DNA from: Lachnospiraceae bacterium
GTDB taxonomy: Bacteria; Bacillota; Clostridia; Lachnospirales; Lachnospiraceae
Reading direction: 5' to 3'
DNA length: 64,000 nucleotides
Assembly (NCBI GenBank): GCA_902363665.1
Contig: CABJAW010000003.1
Location: 259,973-323,972 of the forward strand
Positions 45,435 through 54,381 of this stretch are shown one piece after another (position 1 is the stretch's first letter; the number at the start of each line of letters is the position of its first letter). The translations under genes and the position numbers were made by a program. The notes beneath the pieces are model-generated. The model had not been told where the DNA came from and made no database searches. It saw only the letters and a program-made list of their open reading frames with translations.

Positions 45435-47357
45435 TTATACGTCAAGCAGTGCATCCTGAGCATGCTCATGGATAAATTCCTTGCGCGGCGGCACCTCCGT
45501 GCCCATGAGCATCCGCGTCACATTCGATGCAAGACGCGCATCCTCAATCTCCACCCGCTGCATCATTCTTGTCTCCGGATTCAGCGTCGTCTCCCAGAGC
45601 TGCTCCGCATCCATCTCACCAAGACCTTTATAGCGCTGCAGCGTAAACGGTGCCTTATGTGTCTTTCGGTACTTTTCCAGCGCCTTGTCATCGTACAGGT
45701 ACTGCTCCTGTCCGCGTGACGGAATCACCTTGTAAAGCGGCGGCATCGCAATATATACATGTCCCTCATAAATCAGTTCCGGCATAAAGCGGTAAAACAG
45801 CGTTAATAGTAGCGTGCTGATATGCGCGCCATCCACGTCGGCATCGGCCATAATGATAATCTTGTCATACCGCAGTTTTGTAATATCAAAATCATTTCCA
45901 TAGCCTTCTGAAAATCCACAACCGAACGCATTGATCATCGTCTTGATCTCCGCATTTGCAAGTACCTTGTCAATGCTGGCTTTTTCCACATTCAGGATCT
46001 TTCCGCGGATTGGAAGGATTGCCTGATAATTTCGGTCTCTGGCTGTCTTGGCCGAACCGCCAGCGGAATCTCCCTCCACGATAAAAATCTCACAGACAGA
46101 TGGATCTCTGCTCTCACAGTTTGCCAGTTTTCCGTTGCTGTCAAATGAATACTTCTGCTTTGTGAGCAGGTTTGTCTTCGCACGCTCCTCTGATTTGCGG
46201 ATCTTGGCCGATTTTTCTGCACAGGCAAGAATACTCTTTAATGCCTCCAGATTTTTATCAAAGTATCGGACAATCTCCTCACCAGTCACCTTTCCAACCG
46301 CACGTGCCGCATCCTGATTATCCAACTTTGTCTTCGTCTGTCCTTCAAAACGCGGATCCGGATGCTTGATCGAGACAACAGCAGTCATTCCATTTCTGAT
46401 ATCTGCACCGGTAAAGTTTGCGTCCTTATCCTTTAATACCCCGATCTGACGCGCATACGTATTCATTACCGTTGTAAAAGTTGTTTTAAATCCGGTCAGA
46501 TGTGTACCACCTTCTGCATTATAGATATTGTTGCAGAATCCAAGCACATTTTCATGGAATTCATTGACGTACTGAAATGCTGCTTCCACCTGAATTCCGT
46601 CTGCCTCCCCTTTAAAATAAACGGGCTCACAGACAGGTTCTTCTTCCTGGTTCAGTTCCCGAACAAATCCTGTAATTCCATCCGGCTCTGAATACGTAAT
46701 CTGCTCTGTCTCCTCCCCGCGACGATCCTCAAAATAAATGGTCAGCTCCGGATTCAAATATGCAGTCTCATGCAGCCGTGATTTCAGCTCGGTTGCAGAA
46801 AACCGCGTCTTTTCAAAAATTTCCGGATCCGGAAGGAACTGGATTCTGGTTCCCGTCTTTTTTGTTCTGCCGATCACAGGAAGCAGACCGTTTTCCAGCT
46901 CAAGTACAGGAATTCCCCGCTCATAGCGGTCATGATGAACCTTCCCCTCTCGCATAACCTGCACATCCAGCCAGGTAGAGAGTGCATTCACAACGGAAGA
47001 CCCCACTCCGTGCAGACCGCCGCTTGTCTTATAGGCAGTATCATCAAATTTTCCGCCTGCATGCAGCGTCGTAAACACGAGTCGTTCTGCAGACATCCCT
47101 TTTTCATGCATACCAACCGGGATACCGCGTCCGTCATCCTCAATTGTTGCGGAGCCGTCCTTTTCCAGATAGACCTCTATTTTCTTACAGTAACCCGCCA
47201 GGTGCTCATCCACGGCATTGTCCACAATCTCATAGATCAGATGATTCAGTCCTTTTCTTGAAACACTTCCAATGTACATTCCGGGACGCTTGCGGACCGC
47301 CTCCAGTCCTTCCAGTACGGAAATACTGCTCGCGTCGTATGTGTTGCTTTTTGCCAT
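45435..47357 (-). CDS. parE: DNA topoisomerase IV subunit B (ParE / GyrB-like)
   Basis: The ATPase subunit pairs with the neighbouring ParC. The 640-residue protein has the GHKL ATP-binding motifs YEIVDNAVDEHLAGY, IEDDGRGIPVG and GGLHGVGSSVVNAL. The Toprim motifs are FIVEGDSAGGSAKTARD and KIIIMADADVDGAHI, and QRYKGLGEMDAEQLWETT ends the chain as usual. The early ASSISVLEGLEAVRKRPGMY is typical of both GyrB and ParE. Location next to parC, not near dnaA/recF, supports topoisomerase IV. Confidence 0.91.
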   Translation of the reverse strand: MAKSNTYDASSISVLEGLEAVRKRPGMYIGSVSRKGLNHLIYEIVDNAVDEHLAGYCKKIEVYLEKDGSATIEDDGRGIPVGMHEKGMSAERLVFTTLHAGGKFDDTAYKTSGGLHGVGSSVVNALSTWLDVQVMREGKVHHDRYERGIPVLELENGLLPVIGRTKKTGTRIQFLPDPEIFEKTRFSATELKSRLHETAYLNPELTIYFEDRRGEETEQITYSEPDGITGFVRELNQEEEPVCEPVYFKGEADGIQVEAAFQYVNEFHENVLGFCNNIYNAEGGTHLTGFKTTFTTVMNTYARQIGVLKDKDANFTGADIRNGMTAVVSIKHPDPRFEGQTKTKLDNQDAARAVGKVTGEEIVRYFDKNLEALKSILACAEKSAKIRKSEERAKTNLLTKQKYSFDSNGKLANCESRDPSVCEIFIVEGDSAGGSAKTARDRNYQAILPIRGKILNVEKASIDKVLANAEIKTMINAFGCGFSEGYGNDFDITKLRYDKIIIMADADVDGAHISTLLLTLFYRFMPELIYEGHVYIAMPPLYKVIPSRGQEQYLYDDKALEKYRKTHKAPFTLQRYKGLGEMDAEQLWETTLNPETRMMQRVEIEDARLASNVTRMLMGTEVPPRKEFIHEHAQDALLDV

Positions 47358-47388
47358 TTTCCAATTCCTTCCTTATCTGATGTTTCCA

Positions 47389-48054
47389 TCAGTGTTTTTC
47401 TGCTACTTCTCCGCGCTTTTTGTAAATTGAATTTGCCGGTACGACCTCCCGCACCGAAGAAAGCGGGTAAATATTCGAGTGAGGTCCGATCACCGTGCCC
47501 GGATTGAGCACGGATCCGCAGCCGACCTCCACCTCATCGCCGAGCATTGCACCGAATTTTTTCAGGCCGGTCTCAATCCGCTCTGTGCCATCCTTTACGA
47601 CAACGAGCTTTTTATCTGATTTTACATTTGAGGTAATCGATCCGGCTCCCATATGTGCCTTGTATCCAAGAATCGAATCTCCAACGTAATTGTAATGCGG
47701 CACCTGTACCTTATTGAACAAAATTACATTTTTCAGCTCCGTGGAATTTCCAACAACCGCACCCTCTCCGACAATTGCATTTCCCCGGATAAATGCACAG
47801 TGACGCACCTCCGCGTTTTTTCCGATGATCGCAGGACCGTTAATAAATGCAGTCGGTGCTACCTTTGCTGATTTTGCAATCCAGACATTTTCTCCGACCT
47901 TTTCGTACTCTTCCTCTGAGAGTGTTGCTCCGAGTTCCAGAATAAATGCACTGATCTTTGGCAGAAGTTCCCACGGATACTCCGCTCCCTCAAATAATGG
48001 CTTTGCGATTGTTTCTTCCAGCGTATAAAGATTTTTGATTTTACACGTTTCCAT
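47389..48054 (-). CDS. Left-handed beta-helix (hexapeptide repeat) protein, acyl/sugar-nucleotide transferase-like
   Basis: The 221-residue protein has an N-terminal helical part and a central left-handed beta-helix of hexapeptide repeats (VWIAKSAKVAPTAFING, AIIGKNAEVRHCAFIRG, AIVGEGAVVGNSTELKN). A loop region YVGDSILGYKAHMGAGSIT resembles the C-terminal half of GlmU-type proteins. No uridyltransferase domain is present, so the substrate is open. The ATG at 48054 follows the topB stop after one base, with AGGAGG inside the end of topB. It sits between topB and parE without a functional link that I can name. Confidence 0.82.
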   Translation of the reverse strand: METCKIKNLYTLEETIAKPLFEGAEYPWELLPKISAFILELGATLSEEEYEKVGENVWIAKSAKVAPTAFINGPAIIGKNAEVRHCAFIRGNAIVGEGAVVGNSTELKNVILFNKVQVPHYNYVGDSILGYKAHMGAGSITSNVKSDKKLVVVKDGTERIETGLKKFGAMLGDEVEVGCGSVLNPGTVIGPHSNIYPLSSVREVVPANSIYKKRGEVAEKH

Positions 48055-48055
48055 A

Positions 48056-50152
48056 TTAGCCCTCCTGTTTGGAGACGGTCGATCCGCCTCTTCCTTTTTT
48101 ATAATAAACTGCCGCAGCATCAAAAAGCGGCCGCAGCAGCTGCTGATTATTCAGCCCCAGTACTCCGTCTGTGCGTGAACGGACAAAGTGCTCCAGCTTC
48201 TGCATATACTCCTGATCCGTAATCGAGCCCTCTGCCACATAATTCAGTCCTTTTTCCCAGCTTGCAGTCAGCTCCGGATTCAGCAGCGAACGAATAGAAC
48301 AAAATACTACGTCGTACGTCATTTCACCCTGCAGCGTCGGCGTAAGAATCTGCGTCTTTTTATTTAAAGCGATATATTTATTTGCCACCAGCTTCTTCAG
48401 GATTTCTGCTCTTGTTGCACTTGTACCAATACCGCAGCTTTTGATCTGCGCACGCAGCTCTTCATCCTCGATCAGCTGACCCGCATTTTCCATTGCCAGA
48501 ATCATGGAACCGGAGTTGTAGCGCTTAGGCGGTGCAGTTTCTCCTTCCCGGATCACCAGATCCTTTATCGGAAATTCCATGCCTTTTCGGATCTTTTTCA
48601 ACAGTTCTAAAAGCTCCTTGCTACTGTTGACCGTCTCAGAATTCTCCTGGTTTTCTTCTGATCCAGTTTTGAATGATATGCGCATTTTTTCATTCTCAGC
48701 GCCTGCAGTTCCGGCTTCTTTTTTCTTCTCGTAAGGATTACCGGCTACTTTAAAATATCCCTCTGACAGCAGCACTCGGAAAGAATAAAAAAACCTTTCA
48801 TTCTGCATCGCCGTTACCATTGTGATCTTTGCAAACTCGACCGGCGGATAAAAAATACTCAGAAAGCGCCGTACGATCGCCGCGTAAACACCGTATGCAT
48901 TTCCCTTTAATGAACCAAGCGCACCAAATCCCTGTCCGGTTGGAATGATCGCATAGTGGTCAGTGATCTGCTTGTCATTCACATAGCGTGTTTTCGCGAT
49001 TCCCTGATAACTGCCGTCATCCAGTACCTCCTGTGCAAATGCTTTCGCCGGAGCAAAGTTGCGCAGTCCGGAAATATTGCGCGAAATCTCTTTTGCTACT
49101 GCGGTAGATAACACACGTGCATCCGTTCTCGGATACGTGACAAGCTTCTTTTCGTACAGCTCCTGCACAATGCGCAATGTCTCATCCGGGCTGATCTTGA
49201 ACATTTTGGAGCAGTCGTTCTGCAGCTCGGCCAGATTGTAAAGCAGCGGCGGATTTTTCTTCTCTTTCTTTCGCTCAATCGAATCGACAACCGTCTTTGC
49301 AGGCGGCGGATCAGCAAGCAGCCGACGGATCAGCTCCTGTGCATCTTTTTTCTCTTTAAAACCGTTCTCCTTGTAAAGCTTCGGTGACTGGAAATAAGCG
49401 GAACCCTGCACGGCACGGAATTCACCCTCCAGCTGCTTTCCCTCCAGCTCCAGCTGCTGCACAACGCGGTAAAACGGCGTCTTCACAAACTGGCGGATCT
49501 CCCGCTCTCTTCTGACAATCATTCCGAGCACACACGTCATGACACGTCCTACGGAAATGACCGCATACTTCGTCCCAAGATAATTTGAGATCGTATTTCC
49601 ATATTTTAAGGTCAAAAGCCGTGAGAAATTAATCCCCATCAGGTAGTCTTCCTTTGCCCGCAGGTACGCTGCATCCGAAAGATGATCATACTCCGAAAGA
49701 TCCTTCGCTTCCGCAATACCCCGGTGGATCTCTTCTTCTGTCTGGGAATCAATCCAGACACGCTTTCGCTCTTTGCCTTTCACACCTGCCATCTGCTCCA
49801 CCAGGCGGTAAATATATTCTCCCTCCCGCCCTGAGTCCGTACAGACATAAATACAGGATACATCCTTTCGGTTCAATAATCTGCTGACGATCTGAAATTG
49901 CTTTTTCACTCCCGGGATCACTTCGTAAAGAAACGTTTCCGGAAGAAACGGAAGTGTAGCAAGACTCCACCGCTTATATTTCGGATCATAAACCTCCGGA
50001 TAACTCATGGTCACAAGATGGCCGACACACCAGGTCACCACATAGGAATCTGATTCCAGAAACCCATCCCCACGACTCATCTTTTCTTTTAATGCTTTTG
50101 CGAATTCCTGAGCAACACTCGGTTTCTCCGCAATAAACAGTGATTTTGCCAT
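48056..50152 (-). CDS. topB: DNA topoisomerase III (type IA)
   Basis: The 698-residue enzyme relaxes and decatenates DNA. The Toprim start is KSLFIAEKPSVAQEFAKAL, with CTDSGREGEYIYRLV as its acidic motif. The catalytic tyrosine lies in KLVTYPRTDARVLS. GIGTSATRAEILKKL and NKKTQILTPTLQGEM complete the core. The chain ends in a short basic tail (KKGRGGSTVSKQEG) without zinc fingers. The ATG at 50152 has AGGAGG 6 bases upstream; the longer frame starts within the leader. The gene has its own promoter at 50295. Confidence 0.94.
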   Translation of the reverse strand: MAKSLFIAEKPSVAQEFAKALKEKMSRGDGFLESDSYVVTWCVGHLVTMSYPEVYDPKYKRWSLATLPFLPETFLYEVIPGVKKQFQIVSRLLNRKDVSCIYVCTDSGREGEYIYRLVEQMAGVKGKERKRVWIDSQTEEEIHRGIAEAKDLSEYDHLSDAAYLRAKEDYLMGINFSRLLTLKYGNTISNYLGTKYAVISVGRVMTCVLGMIVRREREIRQFVKTPFYRVVQQLELEGKQLEGEFRAVQGSAYFQSPKLYKENGFKEKKDAQELIRRLLADPPPAKTVVDSIERKKEKKNPPLLYNLAELQNDCSKMFKISPDETLRIVQELYEKKLVTYPRTDARVLSTAVAKEISRNISGLRNFAPAKAFAQEVLDDGSYQGIAKTRYVNDKQITDHYAIIPTGQGFGALGSLKGNAYGVYAAIVRRFLSIFYPPVEFAKITMVTAMQNERFFYSFRVLLSEGYFKVAGNPYEKKKEAGTAGAENEKMRISFKTGSEENQENSETVNSSKELLELLKKIRKGMEFPIKDLVIREGETAPPKRYNSGSMILAMENAGQLIEDEELRAQIKSCGIGTSATRAEILKKLVANKYIALNKKTQILTPTLQGEMTYDVVFCSIRSLLNPELTASWEKGLNYVAEGSITDQEYMQKLEHFVRSRTDGVLGLNNQQLLRPLFDAAAVYYKKGRGGSTVSKQEG

Positions 50153-50255
50153 CCGTTTCCTCCTGATCTGTTCCTTTTGTCTGCCATAAGGACTGTTATT
50201 TGGCTGTGCCTCCGGTGCGTATTCTCCCCTTCGCACCACACGGCTTCGCCTCTGA

Positions 50256-50323
50256 ATGTTCGATTGTTCGAACATGTGTCCTCTTTGGGTATTCATCTAA
50301 CCACATTTTTAAGATTCTGTCAA
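50256..50323 (-). promoter_or_regulatory. topB promoter with a palindrome at the transcript start
   Basis: On the minus strand, TTGACA (50318-50323), a 17-base spacer and TTAGAT (50295-50300). Just downstream of the expected start, ATGTTCGA (50256-50263) pairs with TCGAACAT (50268-50275). The overlapping CGAACATGTGTCC resembles a Gram-positive LexA box (CGAAC-N4-GTTC) with a mismatch. A repressor site is possible but unproven. Confidence 0.6.
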
Positions 50324-50364
50324 CTCATCACATACTATTTTTACATTTTTTTAAAAGTAAAATG

Positions 50365-50424
50365 GACATTCGCAATCCGCTTCCCATCAATTGAAGCAGG
50401 GGACTTACTTGATTCGGTTAAAAA
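50365..50424 (-). repeat. Terminator-associated palindromic repeat, copy E
   Basis: Read on the minus strand, TTTTTAACCGAATCAAGTAA follows the asd terminator stem, then GTCCCCTGCTTCAATTG and GGAAGCGGATTGCGAATGTC. It combines the AAGTCCCC module of copy C with the GCGGATTGCGAAT module of copy D. Confidence 0.75.
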
Positions 50425-50460
50425 CGACAGAACTGCCGCGATCCAAGACCGCGACAGTCC
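50420..50460 (-). terminator. Terminator downstream of asd
   Basis: On the minus strand GGACTGTCGCGGTC (50460-50447) pairs with GATCGCGGCAGTTC (50443-50430) over 14 bp including three wobble pairs. TGTCGTTTTT follows. It lies ~46 bases after the asd stop. Confidence 0.8.
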
Positions 50461-50505
50461 TATTATACGTTATCAAAAAACTTTTTTGCAACTATTTTAC
50501 GGAAC

Positions 50506-51591
50506 TTATTTGTGCTGAATATAACCTTTTGCAGTCAGTGTCTCTGCGCAAAGCACTGCTCCGCCTGCTGCTCCTCTGACTGTATTGTGAGAAAGACCTA
50601 CGAATTTGAAATCATAAATGGAATCCTCACGAAGACGTCCGATTGAAACACCCATGCCCTTCTCGTAATCAACATCCAGCGTTACCTGCGGACGGTTATC
50701 CTCCTGCATGTAACGAATGAACTGTTTCGGTGCACTCGGCAGATCCAGCTCCTGTGGAAGTCCGCGGAAGCTCTCCAGCTTTTCGATCAGCTGCTCTTTC
50801 GTCGGTTTTTTGCGGAATTTTACGAAAACAGCTGCTGTATGACCGTTAAGCACCGGTACACGGATGCACTGGCAGGTAATCTTCGGTTCATCTGCCGGTT
50901 TGATCACGCCATCCGCAACCTTGCCCAGCACACGCAAAGGCTCTTTTTCGCTCTTCTCTTCCTCTCCGCCGATGTACGGGATGATATTTTCAACCATTTC
51001 CGGCCAGTCCTTAAATGTCTTTCCTGCTCCGGAGATTGCCTGATACGTTGTGGCAACTACTTCATACGGCTCAAATTCTTTCCATGCTGCAAGTGCCGGT
51101 GTATAACTCTGGATGGAACAGTTCGGCTTTACTGCAATAAATCCCTTTTTCGTGCCAAGGCGCTTCTTCTGATCCTCAATGACTGCAAAATGCTCCGGGT
51201 TAATCTCCGGAACTACCATCGGTACATCCGGAGTCCAGCGATGTGCACTGTTATTGGATACAACCGGTGTCTCCGTCTTAGCATATTCCTCTTCGATCGC
51301 ACGGATCTCATCCTTCGTCATATCCACAGCGGAAAATACAAAATCAACGGTAGATGCCACTTTTTCTACTTCATTTACGTTCATTACAACCAGCTTCTTG
51401 ACAGCTTCCGGCATCGGAGTCGTCATTTTCCATCTTCCGCCAACGGCTTCCTCATATGTCTTGCCTGCGCTTCTTGCGCTCGCTGCTACAGTGACAACCT
51501 CAAACCACGGATGATTTTCAAGCAGTGAAATAAATCTCTGTCCTACCATTCCTGTTGCGCCTAAGATACCGACTCTCAGTTTCTGATCCAT
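50506..51591 (-). CDS. asd: Aspartate-semialdehyde dehydrogenase
   Basis: Asd reduces aspartyl phosphate to the semialdehyde, a branch point for lysine, methionine and threonine. The 361-residue protein starts RVGILGATGMVGQRFISLL (NADP-binding), with the catalytic cysteine in AVKPNCSIQSYTPAL and ATTYQAISGAGKTF. The sequence is of the archaeal/fungal-like ASADH type common in Clostridia. The late RVPVLNGHTAAVFVKF holds the conserved Arg and His. The ATG at 51591 has AGGAG 9 bases upstream; the longer frame covers the leader. Confidence 0.95.
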   Translation of the reverse strand: MDQKLRVGILGATGMVGQRFISLLENHPWFEVVTVAASARSAGKTYEEAVGGRWKMTTPMPEAVKKLVVMNVNEVEKVASTVDFVFSAVDMTKDEIRAIEEEYAKTETPVVSNNSAHRWTPDVPMVVPEINPEHFAVIEDQKKRLGTKKGFIAVKPNCSIQSYTPALAAWKEFEPYEVVATTYQAISGAGKTFKDWPEMVENIIPYIGGEEEKSEKEPLRVLGKVADGVIKPADEPKITCQCIRVPVLNGHTAAVFVKFRKKPTKEQLIEKLESFRGLPQELDLPSAPKQFIRYMQEDNRPQVTLDVDYEKGMGVSIGRLREDSIYDFKFVGLSHNTVRGAAGGAVLCAETLTAKGYIQHK

Positions 51592-51847
51592 TTTTTCAAT
51601 CTCCTCACTTGTAATTTTCGGCTGGCCGCTTTGGTCAGTCCCGGTACAGCTCCCCCTCTTCCGCAAATAAAATACTCTGATTTTACGAAATGTTCTTTGG
51701 CTTTTCCGGTGCAGATGCACGTCTTTGTTTTCGTACGACGTACATTTGTCTTTTAATAAGATATACTTCTTTTCTGTTCATGTCAAGTACTAAATCAAAT
51801 ACTGCGCATATCAACTTTGCTTTTCACATACTAAAACAACATCTGTT
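51592..51847 (-). promoter_or_regulatory. asd promoter and ~160-base leader
   Basis: On the minus strand TTGACA (51781-51786), a 17-base spacer and TATCTT (51758-51763) form the asd promoter. The leader to the ATG is ~160 bases and contains GTGCATCTGCAC and short GC-rich arms. It is long enough for regulation, but I could not match lysine, SAM or T-box riboswitch landmarks. The argH stop lies just upstream. Confidence 0.65.
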
Positions 51848-53248
51848 TTACTTCTGATCGCAGGACGGCGCTTCACGCTCCAGATATGCTTTATTCTCCG
51901 CAATCACCTGGCGCATCACGGCCTCGCCCGGTGCTCCGAGCGTCAGGCGGCGCTCCACACACGTCTTCATGCTGATCGCACCGTAGATATCTGCCTCAAA
52001 AGCCGGGCATTCTTCCTTATACTCATCCAGCGTCAGATCATCGAGAGCCTTGTTTTCTGCGATACAGCGAAGTACAAGGCGGCCGGAAATGCTGTGCGCG
52101 TCACGGAACGGCACGCCGTGGTTTACGAGATAATCTGCCACGTCAGTTGCGTTTGTAAAGCCGTTCTTTGCGGAAGCTTCCATCACATCTTTATTGAATA
52201 CGATCGTGTCCATCATGCCTGTAAACAGCGTCAGACACATTGTGGTAGTATCAATTGCATCAAATACGCCCTCTTTGTCCTCCTGCATATCCTTATTGTA
52301 CGCAAGCGGAAGTCCCTTCATCGTTGTGAGCATGCTCATCAGTGCTCCGTAAACACGACCTGTTTTTCCTCTTACCAGCTCTGCGATATCCGGATTCTTT
52401 TTCTGCGGCATGATGCTGCTGCCGGTGCTGTAAGCATCATCGATCTCCACAAATCGGTACTCGTTCGTGTTCCAGATGATGACCTCCTCCGAAAAACGGC
52501 TCAGATGCATCATGATCGTTGCCAGCGCCGACAGATATTCGATCACATAATCGCGGTCCGACACGGAATCCATGCTGTTTCTCGTCGGACCTGCAAAGCC
52601 GAGCAGCTGCGCCGTGTAATCACGGTCAAGCGGATAGGTCGTACCTGCCAGCGCACCGGCGCCAAGAGGACAGTAATTCATTCGCTCATAAATGTCCTTC
52701 AGTCTGGAACGGTCACGACGAAACATTTCAAAATAAGCACCGATATGATGTGCCAGCGTCACCGGCTGTGCTTTCTGCAGATGTGTAAAGCCCGGCATAA
52801 ACGTATCGATGTTCTCCTCCATGATGCGCTGCAGCACTTTTAAAAGTCCGTACACAAGCTGGTCCGTATAAAGCACCTCTTCGCGCACGTAAAGCCGCAT
52901 ATCAAGTGCCACCTGGTCGTTTCTGCTGCGTCCGGTATGCAGCTTTTTGCCGACATCGCCGATCCGGTCAATCAGATTTGCCTCCACGAAGCTGTGGATA
53001 TCTTCATACTCTGTCGTAATTGCAAGCGTTCCATTTTCCACATCACGCAGAATGCCGGTGAGTCCTTTCAGAATCTCATCCCGCTCCTGCTCCGTCAGAA
53101 TCTGCTGCTTTGCGAGCATCTTTACATGTGCCATGCTGCCTTCGATATCCTGCTTATACAACCGCTTGTCAAATGTGATCGACGCATTGAAATCATATAC
53201 CATCTGGTCGGTTTCCTTCGTGAAACGACCGCCCCATAACTGTGCCAT
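51848..53248 (-). CDS. argH: Argininosuccinate lyase
   Basis: ArgH splits argininosuccinate into arginine and fumarate. The 466-residue protein starts LWGGRFTKETDQMVYDFNAS, with HTGRSRNDQVALDMRLY, HLQKAQPVTLAHH and the superfamily signature GSSIMPQKKNPDIAELVRG with its catalytic serine. AGAGGA lies before the ATG at 53248; the longer frame covers the promoter. argG is not adjacent, so arginine genes are dispersed here. Confidence 0.96.
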   Translation of the reverse strand: MAQLWGGRFTKETDQMVYDFNASITFDKRLYKQDIEGSMAHVKMLAKQQILTEQERDEILKGLTGILRDVENGTLAITTEYEDIHSFVEANLIDRIGDVGKKLHTGRSRNDQVALDMRLYVREEVLYTDQLVYGLLKVLQRIMEENIDTFMPGFTHLQKAQPVTLAHHIGAYFEMFRRDRSRLKDIYERMNYCPLGAGALAGTTYPLDRDYTAQLLGFAGPTRNSMDSVSDRDYVIEYLSALATIMMHLSRFSEEVIIWNTNEYRFVEIDDAYSTGSSIMPQKKNPDIAELVRGKTGRVYGALMSMLTTMKGLPLAYNKDMQEDKEGVFDAIDTTTMCLTLFTGMMDTIVFNKDVMEASAKNGFTNATDVADYLVNHGVPFRDAHSISGRLVLRCIAENKALDDLTLDEYKEECPAFEADIYGAISMKTCVERRLTLGAPGEAVMRQVIAENKAYLEREAPSCDQK

Positions 53249-53333
53249 ATTCTGTCCTCTTTTCTGTTGATTCACCGCTTCTGCCGGTTTGGAGTATATA
53301 TCATCTGTTCTGGCAGAAGCGCTTTTGCGCTTT

Positions 53334-53362
53334 AGTTTACCACAGCTTTGCCGTGCTTGCAA
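53334..53362 (-). promoter_or_regulatory. argH promoter
   Basis: On the minus strand, TTGCAA (53357-53362), a 17-base spacer and TAAACT (53334-53339). An AAGCGC...GCGCTT hairpin follows at the expected transcript start. Confidence 0.65.
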
Positions 53363-53483
53363 GGGAAATGCAATTTCCTGCGCAGCGAGATCGCAGTCTC
53401 AAAAATATCCCTGTTTTCAATATTCACAATCCATTTTTTCGTCCAGTTAATCACCTGCTGTAAGTTATCCCTTCAGTCCATTT

Positions 53484-54137
53484 CTATAATTTTCTTTCTG
53501 CCTTCTGTGCTTCCCTCTCCCTCTTTGAAAAAACGCAGCCACAGTAGTCCTGGCGGTACAGCCCATACTGCGCGGAAAGCTCCACCGATCGTTTATAGCC
53601 ATTTTTCTTCTTGAAATCAGACGGCAGCCAATGTACACCATATTTTTCTGCAAGTTCCTCTCCGATCTCATTCAGCTTCTGCGCATTTTTCATCGGACTG
53701 ATCGTGAGCGTTGTCGTAAAATAAGAAAAGTTTCCTTTCCTTGCCGCCTGTGCCGCGCACGAAAGCCTCAGGCGGAAGCAGGCAAAACATCGCTCGCCGC
53801 CCTCCGGAATCTGTTCCAGGCCGCGTACTGCCTCATAAAATTCCCGTGGTTCGAATGTTCCTTCCCGAAAATGGATCGGATATCCCGTTCCCTCCTGATT
53901 CTTTGTCTCGATCAGGCGGCTTTGCTCCTTTACCCGCTTGAAATATTCTTCCTCCGGGTAAATATTCGGATTATAATAAAGCACCGTAATTTCAAAATAC
54001 TGTGAAAGATACTCCAGCACATAACTGCTGCACGGCGCACAGCAGCTGTGCAGCAAAAGTGTCGGCACCGGAGACGGGTTGGAGGCCAGCAGGCGTTCCA
54101 TTTCTTTTTGATAGTTTCGTTTTTGTTCTGACATCAT
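53484..54137 (-). CDS. queH: Epoxyqueuosine reductase QueH
   Basis: QueH reduces epoxyqueuosine to queuosine in tRNA, replacing the unrelated QueG. The 217-residue protein carries the paired cysteines of the family (formerly DUF208): LLLHSCCAPCSSYVLEYL near residue 30, GGERCFACFRLRL near 118 and QDYCGCVFS near 200. These are expected to bind iron-sulfur clusters. YYNPNIYPEEEY is another conserved block. GAGG precedes two adjacent ATGs (54137 and 54134), so the exact start is uncertain by one codon. No other queuosine genes are nearby. Confidence 0.93.
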   Translation of the reverse strand: MMSEQKRNYQKEMERLLASNPSPVPTLLLHSCCAPCSSYVLEYLSQYFEITVLYYNPNIYPEEEYFKRVKEQSRLIETKNQEGTGYPIHFREGTFEPREFYEAVRGLEQIPEGGERCFACFRLRLSCAAQAARKGNFSYFTTTLTISPMKNAQKLNEIGEELAEKYGVHWLPSDFKKKNGYKRSVELSAQYGLYRQDYCGCVFSKREREAQKAERKL

Positions 54138-54296
54138 TTATTCCTCAAACTCCTGTTTTTGTTTCTGAGCACCTGAAATAGTTTTGGCTCTGAAATAAAA
54201 AACAAGATCGTTTTTTGCTTTACATTATATAGTCTGAAGGGAAGAAAGTCCAGTAAGTGAATGCGCTACCGCTGAAACGTTTTCGGAAAATATAAG

Positions 54297-54342
54297 AAAG
54301 GCCTTTCGGATGACTGTTTATCATCGAAGAGACCTTCCTGTG
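54297..54342 (-). terminator. Likely terminator after the secreted protein gene
   Basis: On the minus strand, GGAAGGTCTCTTCGATGA and TCATCCGAAAGGCCTTTC form an imperfect stem around AAACAG, followed by TTATATTTTCC. It lies ~40 bases after the stop at 54382. Confidence 0.6.
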
Positions 54343-54381
54343 TTTTTCTGACTATCGTTGCCTTTTTTTATTAGAAATTTT

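Noticed and set aside
51592..51760. Possible lysine riboswitch before asd
   Set aside because: The leader is slightly short and the conserved core elements are not apparent; left as an unassigned leader.
54177..54194. GTTTTGGCTCTGAA resembling the MITE right end
   Set aside because: Only about ten matching bases, no second end and no duplication.
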